Part shown: positions 22,786 through 33,303 of the stretch, in pieces
How positions within the stretch are numbered: position 1 is the first letter of the stretch
How the letters are laid out: every line of letters starts with the position of its first letter
DNA from: Epichloe hybrida
Taxonomy: Eukaryota; Ascomycota; Sordariomycetes; Hypocreales; Clavicipitaceae
Direction: 5' to 3'
Assembly (NCBI GenBank): GCA_019022495.1
Contig: JAFEKR010000061.1
Coordinates: 1-64,000 of the forward strand
DNA length: 64,000 bases
The notes under the pieces: model-generated
What the model saw: the letters and a program-made list of their open reading frames with translations, nothing else
Told to the model about the DNA's origin: nothing
Database searches by the model: none
Position numbers and translations under genes: made by a program

Positions 22786-23647
22786 GGAATTCGCGAGGAT
22801 AGCCGACAACCGCATTTACAATTTTATAGATAGATCAGGTCGCACAAATAATTCAACAGAAAAGGCAGCATGCTTGATTCAGTCCAAAGTATATTTTGTA
22901 ATAACCAGTCACTTTTGGGGGGCTCTCTGCTTATTGCTTAGACAATGTTTTCTGTAGTTGTCCTTAGTTTAGCTCTATTAATAGTAAACCACAATTTCAT
23001 ACGCGTGTAAGCTCACCAGATAACAATCCTTGAGTTTGGAAAACTCTTGGGCGCATTTCCCTTTTTCCATGACACTATAATCTGCTACTATACATTTTCC
23101 GTAGATTGCTGACTAGAAAAGCATACGATTTAACAAAATGGAATAACAATACACTACTTTCAATACCTTAACTGACCTGAATCGAGCATCGTGATGCCGC
23201 GGAAGCAAGCCTATGGACTTGACGATGGCCAGTTACTTGAGGCATGGAAGTTGATCAAACCCGGTCGCAAGCTGACTTGGGTCTCGGTCCAGGTTTCGTC
23301 TGCTGATTTGGTACAATTTGGTTGCCGATCCAGGATCGCTTCGTGTCGAAGCACCACACAAAGAGGCTTGTAAAATTATTTCGGCACGCTTGGGCTGAGT
23401 TCAGACAACAGCGCAGGAAGAAGATCAGTTGTCTTCAAGGCATAAAGAAATCGGTGAGCGAGGCATTGGGAAAGATACCCCATGCTTACGTAATGTATCC
23501 ATTTCTGGTGGTTCCACTCCCAGAGTTCGCGTGAAAGCAGCAAAGCGCCGCAAGGCGCGTTCCGCATCAGCCAGCCATTTCTGACTCGTACATTTTAGCC
23601 GCCCATCACAACACTTTTTCTTATATGGGCTTTTCAACGTGCTTGTC
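22786..23647. other. Intergenic region with unassigned short ORFs
   Basis: Short open frames exist on both strands between 23191 and 23673, for example one starting MPRKQAYGLDDGQLLEAW on plus and one starting MIQTTLPVMTSTLK on minus. I recognise none of them and could not build a consistent spliced gene. The first 400 bp after the synthetase stop are AT-rich and look like 3' UTR and spacer. Confidence 0.45.
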
Positions 23648-26600
23648 ATGACCGGTAATGTGGTCTGGATCAAAAATGACCACGAGTTGCCACCTCAAGT
23701 AAGCTTTGCTGATATAGCCGACTATTCACAATATGTTAAAGCTGATGATAGTACTCAGTGGCACAAATCGAAGTCGGGCTGCAAACCCAAAATCAGCTCT
23801 TAGGTTTCGACGATGGCCAGACTAGCAGTTCTTCGTGGGCGTTATCAAAACAAGAGCCATACTACTCCAATAAGGGCATGCATCGAAGGCCACAAATGTA
23901 CCTCACCCGTTCTTACACTAACATGGTAGACGGCAGACATCACAATTCTCCACTCTATTGTTTCCACGGCTCAAGAACAATTCAATAGTTCACCTCATCC
24001 GAAACCACTTCCCGCGGCCGTTCTCTTCAAAGCGTACGACGATGTTCTTCCAATGTTCGGGATCGATCCGGACTCCGACCACCATCTTTCCGCTCTGGTG
24101 TTCCGTATTGGTGGTGAATCTGGAAATGGTTCCCTGCTCGAAAAGTTTCACGCCTTGTTGAAGCGCATGGGTGTTCTTCTCGAATTCGACGATGATGTGA
24201 CGACATCCGATCTCTCGTGTTCTATGTCTTCTGCTTCACATCACGAAGTCGCCGAAACACCCCCACTCCAAACATTGGGATCCGACCCAGCTGACGAGGA
24301 GAAAGAAGATGGCGGGCCACACCTGAAGTCATCGGGAGTTTCCACACATAATTCTGGCAGCGCACATATCTCTCACGGTCATTTCATCAGGAAATCCTCC
24401 CATGATCTAAAACGAATGCAGCTAGCTTCTCATCGCACTCAAGACTTGGGGGAACAATGCAAAGCTATTTCCTCTGAGGCAGTACATGGTTGGTCAGAAC
24501 GGGGACGGAGCAACACACTCGACCCCTCTGGAGAACCAGCTATCGAATTCGATGATGCGAATCGGGCTACTTTGCAGAAACAGGTCTTGATCTCGGCAAT
24601 AGACCGATGGCGTAATATTACCTCTGGAAAAAATAATTCAAGAATGACACCTGATTACAACTCATTAACCATTAATGGCGATCAAAAGTCTCGAAATTCA
24701 ATCAATGTCGCAAGTATAGCTGGCGACCCATGCAATTTGGAGGGCAACAGCCTTCCGTTTCCAACACCGCTGGAAACCGGAGCGCGTGACTTGGATACTG
24801 CGGAAAACGATGTTCTCTTGCTTAGAGCAGTTCGAGCGCGCCAGATTTTTCTTGCAAGCAGAATTTTCAATCGATGGGCTAACGAGACCGCTATCCGGTT
24901 AGAGCGAGAAGCCATTGCCAGAAGACACATGGTTCGATTTCGGTGCTTCAATAGCTGGATTCGGGCACCTACTGCAAAGCTGCCAAGAGCCAAGCGCTTG
25001 AAAGCTTTGTCTGCCGTTCAGAAACTGCAGCGTGCCGTGGCTTGTCAGGAAGAACAGCTCGAATTAACGGCATCCCTGATAGCAGCGTCTCGAAGAAGCA
25101 AGATAGCCTCCCAAATATTGAACTTCTGGTTCACTGGTGTTTCATCTCAAATGTTCGCAAAGGCGAAGAATCGGCTGGTACGTACAGGAGCAGTTAATCG
25201 TTGGCTGGCACAGACCCGGGATTACAACAAAACCGGAAGCAGCATCTTGTGCATTAGTCGCCACAGTAGAAATAAAAGCACCCTTGTTACTTGGATTAAT
25301 CACAAGACAAAATATCGAACCCAGGCCAAAACAAGTCAAGAGTTTGCCACAGGCTTTGATGGTCTTCACTGGCTTCGAATTTGGAGGGATCGTGCAGAAC
25401 TAGTTCGCCGAGCCAACTCTTGTCGACAACTTCTCGCGACGGAGCAGTCAGCCCGAAAATTTGAGATTTGGCATCTACGAGCACGCGCAGAAACGTTTCG
25501 CTGGAAGCGTGAGTATACATCTGCAACGAAATTCATTGATGCTTGGCTTGCAATTAGTTCACGTTTTTCAGCACTACAGGCTTCCTCGGGTGGCTGCTTC
25601 AGATCTTATTCTGCGATGAAGTTTGCTAGTCACCTAGGCCACTTTTACCAAACCCAGCTGCAGTTGGATGTTTTAGGATACCGAGCACAGTGGTACATTC
25701 GCGCCACAAGTTTGTTGGGACACTTTGGTGCTATGGTCAGACACAGGAAACAGCAGATGAAACTTGTAGTTCGCCGTTATCTTATGATGAGATACACTCA
25801 GGTTTCGTCGAGAAGGCGACGGCGTAGCTTTTATACAGCTCTTAGTCGATGGCAGTCACACGCTACAACTATGCAGGCGATGACGACTGCCATGGAGGAA
25901 TATCAAGCATCGAGTAATGTGCGTCGCAAGCAAGCGGTTTGCGCAGTATGGAGTCAATTCGCAGTTGAAAAAGCTGTGTCTCATACTCTTGCGGTTCATC
26001 ATCGAAGAGGACGATTCCTGAACGAATGGAGCGAGCATGCCTCGGCGAACCACCAGCAAGAACTGGATGCTGCGGTGTCATGGGCAACAGAGCAGCAACG
26101 CCAATCTCTGAAGGCATGGACAATATCGACTCTTCAGAAAAGCGGCCAGGCACATTCGGCAGATATGGTGAAGTATAGGCACGAACGCGACCTTCGAAAC
26201 AGAGCTTTCCAGCGGTGGAGGTCTGCTGCGATCGGATCAAAGCCCGTCGATTTTTTTCCTGGGCTGCAGTCGCAGTCGCCAGCTTTTACTGGACTAGTCA
26301 ATGGCTCATATAATACTTCCCGAAAACATTCAAAATGGCGGCCACTTTTCCCACGGCTCGACTACAATCAGGAAGCCTTGACTCCGGTTCATACTCCGTC
26401 TCGCTCGACCGGACTTTTATTTCCTTCAACTCATGCACCTCCCATACGTTTTATGGACCCTGTGGGTAGAACAGACGGGAAACTCGAGAACTCTGATGCT
26501 CGAGGTTCTGACATGCGGGGACACGACCTTGCTGCCCGCGCGATGATGCCTAGGCAGGTCGATCTGCCGACGACAACGCCGAAAGTGCCAGTTCCGGCCC

Positions 26601-26962
26601 ATGTACAGATCTCCTCACGTTATGTTCCAGCCCTGACAGGCCATGGAGGGCAACGATCACCAATCAAATTGACCCGTATGCGGTCCGTTCTTGGTCACAT
26701 TAGTCAAACATCTGACCCCGTTGCCACGGCCAGTCAGTTGCAGGATCATAAAGAGGGTAAGGAATTGCCTGGGCGAGCATTGGATGGGAAATCCGCTTCA
26801 CAAAATTTATCCCTATCTCGGTCTAACGTCAGGCCTATATTTGCCAGGACTGTTCCAGTGCGGATGGGCAATCGGGATTCAGGCTTAGGTACCGGGGTTG
26901 CAACACCTTCGCTGGCTACGGGAAATGCGCCTCCAGGCAGGGATGGTACAGAGTATTCTTGA
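23648..26962 (+). CDS. sfi1: Sfi1-like centrin-binding spindle pole body protein
   Basis: Sfi1 forms filaments of centrin (Cdc31)-binding helices in the half-bridge and is needed for spindle pole body duplication. The main exon, 23937-26962, is secure. It contains PLPAAVLFKAYDDVLP and FGIDPDSDHHLSALVFRIGG, then many spaced repeats with an aromatic and a conserved Trp (IFNRWANET, CFNSWIRAP, AVNRWLAQT, WLRIWRDRAE, ALSRWQSHA, AFQRWRSAA), the Sfi1 signature. The C-terminal ~250 residues are Ser/Pro-rich. Upstream exons are inferred: 23648-23698 and 23752-23875, the latter ending EPYYSNK, joined to DITILHSIV by a GC-AG intron (23876-23936). This gives 1066 residues (yeast 946). The first exon is the weakest part; no in-frame ATG lies nearer. 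Confidence 0.8.
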
Positions 26963-28398
26963 GAGAAAATGCTCTGGTACCGCAATTTTGTCATCTCGCT
27001 CGGGTCACTAGTCCACCTTCTATACATACAATTAGGACGTGATGGGGCTTGTAATGGATGAGTTCAATTTTACTTTACTTTATGGAATTTAAATGCGTGA
27101 ACAGTTTATGTGCTCAAGGACTGGTGCAGGATATGCTGTATAGTAAGGTTGTAAGACCCTCATGCAGCAATGTTCGCAAGTTCGACCCAGCTCACAGTGT
27201 ATTAGGGATGTGTGCTCCTTGTCTTGATTGAAACTGACCGTCGTCGAATTTTGCTCCGTCTTATGATTCCAGCTGCCTTTGGCGAACTGAACAGAGTACT
27301 GACCTAGTTCGACAGTTGCTACTGGTTTTCGCTCAATTCCGCACCTGCCCGCCCGCGTTGTCTCACGACGCAAAAGTCGTTACGAAGGCCACATTTAGTG
27401 GCTGTCTCACGGGTTGGTTGCCTAATCTAGGGACGGACAAAATTATGGAAATTCGAATTATCTTTTGGCAATGAAATTTTAATCATACAGCAACAAGTAC
27501 ATTTGCACATATTCTACTAAAGAAGATACACACAGGCTAATGTACTAATATTATGATCTTCCACTACTAGGATCCTTTTCGTAGCCTTCGATAGTTAGGA
27601 CCTTTGTTAATCTAGATCGAGTCTTTCGTCAGTCATAACATTTGCCAGTCGGGACCTTTTTCAATAAGGACTTCATTGATATCTGTGTCTTAGTCCCTAT
27701 TAAAAAACTACAGTGCTATTCCTTTCAAGGCTTAGTTGCCGCTGCATAATCAAATATCTGTTGCTGCATTGTGAGGCGCTGTGTGTACATGGCCGACGGA
27801 GTGAGCCGCAGGGACCACAGACCTTATCATCAATTGTAAGGTGCATTGTTAGCAGCGGCTAGCTTTGGCCGATCATTTGGTCTATTGGGGAATTCTAGCA
27901 CACCTTCCGGGTTCTTACATGCATGTTTACGTCCTCCTTCCTGAGACATTGTTGATGTATCAGGATGTGAATGTTTGCATCTTATGTGATATTTACTAGT
28001 TGTGCTAAGTGATTAGTGTGACGATCTAGGCTTTGAATATAGGTGTCAATTGATTCAGTAAATAATGACTTGTTCAATGCGTATTATTGTACTGTTCTTT
28101 ATAGCGCAACTGGACTGGGCACATTACCTATACGTATAGAATAAACCAACTCGTTCGCGATGTAGGGTGGCCATGGGTGTGTCGACCAGGATTACATAAG
28201 ACCGACCAGTCGGCACACCAAGCTCAACCAGGAGACGACTGACTACACGTTTGTTACTGCAAACGCCTCCACCAACCTTCGCATTGCTAGTCATGAACTG
28301 AAAGTCTAGTGCTGCATGTCCAACACCAAGAGAACAGCTGCCGAGGATCACGTCTGATCACCACCCAGACATGATAGAGACAATCAAAAACCGGTAGC
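26963..28398. other. AT-rich intergenic region with degenerate repeats
   Basis: No gene is supported. The segment holds imperfect sequences related to those near 60.6-60.9 kb (copy A at 27832-27919). It also has AGGACCTTT-type direct repeats near 27570-27670. This looks like decayed transposon sequence in front of Rav1. Confidence 0.55.
27832..27919. repeat. Degenerate dispersed repeat A, copy 1
   Basis: About 88 bp from AATTGTAAG to GTTCTTACA aligns with 60629-60717. Shared blocks include TTAGCAGCGG, TTTGGTCT, AATTC and GGGTTCTTACA. Most clear substitutions between the copies are C/T or G/A transitions, as expected of RIP. Confidence 0.65.
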
Positions 28399-31300
28399 AT
28401 GATTGCCGTCCTCCCTGGTCAACCGCAAGCAAAGCTTCAAGGAGTTACAACCGGCTTCTGGGACGGCCATCAGTACAATGCAAGCTATACCCGACCCCAA
28501 GCCCACGTACCTCTACCAATTGATCTGAGAATGGAACTAAATATAGTAACAGGCGTACATTAGCGGTCATGCGTTTACCGTGCTGAGCGCATCCCATAGA
28601 GTCATCCAAACTGTGTACGACGACGACAGCGAACAACAACTCGATGCTATAATTTTGGACGAGGCGTCCGGGAAAATTGCAACCTGCACGCCCAAGCAGG
28701 TGCGCATCTACTGCCCATTGGCCTTGCAAGATGAAATTGTCAAGGTAAGAATCATACCCCCCCGGAGCCGTGTAATATACATCAATCATCCTCATTCGTA
28801 TGTTAATTGTCACACTGGCTGGGTATCGCCAGCAATTCCGATGTCTCCCCAAATCCGATGCAATGGCCACAACCAATGAGCAACGAAAATGATCAAATTC
28901 AATATATCAATTATCAACTAATATGCGCATAGTGGGCACAACAAACAATTTTAGACATTCCTCACCCAACACACCAGATACCATGCACCCTGTCGTGGGG
29001 TAGCTCCGAAGAGCTCCTCGTAGCTTCGAGTTCCATATCACTGTTCACAACACGTGACAACATTGTCAACATCTGGCAGAAAGAACTCCCAAACCCTGCG
29101 AAATCTGCTCTCATGTCCCCCGACTCTGCCTATGTTGCGTCCATTGGGTTATACGACCGCCTTGTGAAGGTTTGGCGCCGGCTGACCTACACGACTGAGG
29201 AGGTACGATTCGATGTGTCGCATCTTCAACACCCCGATATCGTAGTATCGGTGAGATGGCGCAGGCCACTTCACACGAAACAAGTGGCGGACAATGTATT
29301 GTATACATTATGCCTGGATAACTCAATCCGTATCTGGGCTCCACTTGAGGCAGCCGAAGGGCAGCACTGGCAACTAAGGGGACGTATTAATACGAATAAG
29401 CTCACTGTGGACAGTTCTATAGCGCCATGTTCCCCCATCATATTGATCGTGGACGGCAGGGACTTTACCATGGCTGTGGAGAGAACAGTAAGGGATCACA
29501 TGGTTGTTGATCAAAGTACTCCAGCCCTAGACCATCTAGTCGCTATTGCAACCAAGAATCCAGATATTTGCATCAGAATTGACCGCCCAGGGACCATGTC
29601 CGTCTGGGCACTGGAAAATGTCGGAGCCAGCGACTGCGATGCGTTCCGAGCATTTGATATCACACACGTTCGGTTGCCTAATCTCGGTGGCTTCAGTACC
29701 TTTATCAACGGCGAGACCGAAACCAGATGCGGCCATATCCAAGTTCAAACCTACTACGACAGGTCAACTGGCAGGCTCCAGTTTATCCTTCACTCCCTCG
29801 ATGGTGCAATTGGAGTGTTTACATCTAATGTGGCTGACTTGATGGATCCCTTGACGAACGACCGGCGCCTTCAGTTGCTGACTGTTTGGACTGGGCACAC
29901 TGCACCCGTTCAAAAGATTGCAAGAAATTTCAGCGGACATGCTATTGTGTCACGAACCGACGACGGAGAATGTATTCTTTGGAAACGTTCAATAGCGCAA
30001 GTTCAAGGGAAGAGCCAAATACTTTCACGTCACCTTACCATTCCCGAAGAAAGCGGCATTCATCGTATCTGTGTACTACGCAAGGGGCGATTCGTAGTCT
30101 TCTTATGCAGCACATCTGTGGTGCTCTGGGACTGTCGATCGAAGAATGCCACCGTCCTTGCCCGATGCTCGTTAAGTATCGGAGAAATACCCTTATGCTT
30201 AATAGTGCTACCTCGCCCCCAAATAGAAGACAATCGAATCGCATACATAGCAACAATGACATCAGCTGGACGGGGTATCGTCTGGGAAGTAGGACTTCCG
30301 CAATACCTTGCAACAGGGTATCATGATGATACTGCTAGGCTGGCTGAGTTCTGTCGCTTCGATTTAGAGATAGAAGAAACACTGAAATACGTCCTTCCCG
30401 TGGACCCGGCAGGCGCAGCGCGGCCCATGTCTGGATTTCTCGACGTATTTGCTCGAGACATTGCCATATCATACACAAATACAGGAAGGGTCAATTTCTG
30501 GGCAGCTCGTGTCAATGTGAAGGATCGCAACGTGGAGTGGCTATCAACGTCCTCTACAGAGACTGGCCTCACCGAACTAGCACTGGCGAGCGGCAGTATG
30601 CTCAAGAAAGCCGCTCTAGTCAACTCCACAAGATCGCAACTTACAATTTGGGATATTGGTGGTTCACGTCTTGAATACGAACAGGACTATAAAGTACAAC
30701 ACATGGTGCAGGATCTCGACTGGACCTCGACCCCCGACGCGCAAGCTATATTGGCCGTCGGGTTCCAGCACCGTGTCGTGTTGCTGTCCCAAATGAGATT
30801 TGATTATCTCAACAAAGGGCCAGCTTGGGCCCCAATACACGAGATCAACATTTGGGACCTCACACCACATCCCATCGGAGATTCTGCCTGGCTTGCCAAT
30901 GGATACTTGGTCATCGGTGCTGGTAATCAGCTCATTATTCATGATCGACACATAGATGGAGGAGCATCTGCTATTACAGCCATGACGTATGTCAACAAAG
31001 AAGGACCCCGGGATCTTTTCGAAGCAGTGCAGAGATTTAACGGGCCACTCCCTGTTTTCCATCCCCAGTTCCTCAGTCAGTGCATTCTCGCTGGGAAATG
31101 GGACCTAGTTAGGAGGATTCTGCTGGCGCTGTATAGAACTTTGAAATATATCGTTCCCGGCGATACGGTAGATGACTATTTGGGACTCAGGTTATCGCAG
31201 TTTTACATGTCAAACGTAAGTTTTAGAAACTATGAACACTTGGGAAACAACTTACTCACCGCTAGTTCAGATGCCTCTGGCTAGCGAGTTAAGCAGAGTA

Positions 31301-32979
31301 ACAGGGCCACCAACACCCACTCATGGCAATGAAGACAGCGACACGTTTACTGAGCAGATCGCTGTCTCCATAAATGACAAACTTGCCCGGGTACGACTTC
31401 CGCAACTCTCTGGGCACGAACAGATACAACTTGCAGATATGGTTGAATGCGCCGCTTCCGTGGAAAGCCACCGACGCTCGATGGACGATAACGCAGCTCG
31501 ATTTATGTTGTTCTCCCGCCAACTTGCACTTCGTAAAGGCCGAAAGGGCGAAATACAGCTCTCCTGGCGGGAGATTAATTGGGCATTTCATTCAAACAGC
31601 CAAGATATACTTTTGGACTTTGTGTCTCGACAAAACCACGGTCTGATGCGATGGGAACAAGCTCGCGAAACCGGAGTTTTCATGTGGCTATCGGATTTGA
31701 CAACGCTGGTGCGTGGGTGTGAACCCTGAATGGTTGGGGATGCCGATGCTGATGTGAAGCAGCGCAATCACTTTGAAGTAATAGCGAAGAACGAGTATAC
31801 CAAAAGCGACCTGAAAGATCCAGTGGAATGCAGTCTGTTCTATCTTGCACTACGTAAGAAGACGATGCTCCAAGGACTCTGGCGAATTGCAAGTTGGAGC
31901 AACGAGCAGACAGCAACCCGAAAACTGCTTGCGAATGACTTTAGTGACCCAAAATGGCAAAGAATCGCACTGAAAAATGCGTACGCACTTTTGAGCAAAC
32001 GGCGATTTCGTGAGTTGCTTGAGATAGAAGAGAAGTCAACCATAATTCACAACTGACACTCTGTAGGTTACGCAGCAGCATTTTTCCTGCTCGCGGACCA
32101 CCTGGAGGATGCTGTTGAGGTTTGCTTGCGGCAGCTGAAAGATTTGCAACTGGCGATTGCTATTTGTCGTGTTTACGAGGGAGACGAAGGCCCAATGGTA
32201 CGAAAAGTCATCCAGGATGAGGTCCTATCAGTGGCTGCTCAAGAGGGCAATCGCTGGCTTGCGTCCTGGGCATTTTGGATGCTTGGTCGTAAAGACATGG
32301 CTGTTAGGGCATTGGTCGTAAGTGTGGGCGATATCGGCGACTATAGCTAATAATTTGGTGCCTGCTAATCAAAAGACGTGGAACAGATGCCTGTCTTTGC
32401 CCTATTGGAAACGCCATGCTCTCCCGACATCATGTCGCGCATATTCTTAACAGATGATCCAGCTCTCGTGGTATTGTATTCACAGTTGCGTTCGCGAACT
32501 CTCCAAACGCTTCGAGGAGCCTCTAAAGTAACCCCAAAGGCTGAGTGGGAATTTGTACTTCACAGTGCAAAACTATATGACCGAATGGGCTGTGATCTCC
32601 TTGGTTTAGATCTCGGTAAGTGAAAATTGTAGATGCCACCATGAGGATATTCGCATCTCAACCCCATCTATTTGCTCCCGACACCCGGCCCTATGGTATA
32701 TTATCATTGTTTCGATGGGCATCTCTGACGTGTGACACTGCAGTGCGTAATTGGGAATTCCAGCACTTTTCTACTACTGGATTTGGTGGAGAAGTGAATC
32801 CTCTTAAGCTCCTTCGGCGGAGAAGCTCGCTGGTGGTAGACGATTTATCAGTATCGAGACGTGGCTTGTACTTGGAGCAGTCTCAAAACACAACGAAGCC
32901 ATCATTGTCTCAAGAACCAGGTCCTGGTTCTTTTATTGAGCCAGATACATCGTCATTGCTAGAAAGCTTTGGACTTTAG
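28399..32979 (+). CDS. rav1: RAVE complex subunit Rav1 (DmX-like WD protein)
   Basis: Rav1 is the large subunit of RAVE, which reassembles the V-ATPase V1 sector onto Vo at vacuole and endosome membranes. Eight exons fit: 28399-28506, 28553-28744, 28933-31215, 31271-31708, 31760-32009, 32067-32317, 32387-32615 and 32744-32979, giving 1328 residues (yeast 1357). Start MIAVLPGQPQAKLQ and VTTGFWDG are the family N-terminus. WD-type repeats include SPDSAYVASIG and RLVKVWRRLTY. The Rav1 C-terminal region has RYAAAFFLLADHL, EGNRWLASWAFWMLGRKDMA, LLETPCSPD and LYDRMGCDLLGLDLVRNWEF. Intron 1 is only 46 nt and leaves a few extra residues (YNASYTRPQAH) relative to the family, so its donor could be misplaced. 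Intron 2 (188 nt) contains a repeat related to sequence at 60.86 kb. V-ATPase subunit D lies about 14 kb downstream. Confidence 0.92.
28857..28903. repeat. Dispersed repeat B, copy 1, inside Rav1 intron 2
   Basis: GATGCAATGGCCACAACCAA followed by TGA matches GATGCATTGGCCACAGCCAA plus TGA at 60857 at 21 of 23 positions, and A-rich sequence follows both. The core TTGGC-CACA-GCCAA of the second copy is a small hairpin. Confidence 0.5.
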
Positions 32980-33303
32980 GCGCGCATGCGTGTAGGCGTC
33001 GGGCTGTAAAAAGAGGCGTTTCAGGCAGTTGAAATTGATGAACCATCGACTAATAAATGAGAGTCAAAGTCGTTTCAGTTTAACCACAATGTTTGCGAAT
33101 CCAGGTAAGTAAGTAGTGAATGTGACAGACAATTGAGTAGCTTAGTCATGGCACACACACACTAAGACATTGGACTGTTTGCAGATTATTTGTAAGCACG
33201 ATTTCGCAAGTCGTGCAATTTGCCCACTAGGAGCGACTGCGACTACACGGTGCAAACCACATCTACACCTACCTTTCCTCAAATTGAACTGAACCTTACC
33301 ACA
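32980..33303. other. Short spacer between Rav1 and OPT transporter
   Basis: This 324-bp spacer holds the Rav1 3' end and the OPT promoter. No feature beyond a short CA run is seen. Confidence 0.6.

Noticed and set aside
23191..23673. Small gene on either strand between ileS and sfi1
   Set aside because: Open frames are short, show no family I recognise and could not be chained with convincing splice signals.
28445..28876. 143-residue minus-strand frame over the start of Rav1
   Set aside because: It is antisense to Rav1 exons 1-2 and intron 2, which fit the family; no resemblance of its own.
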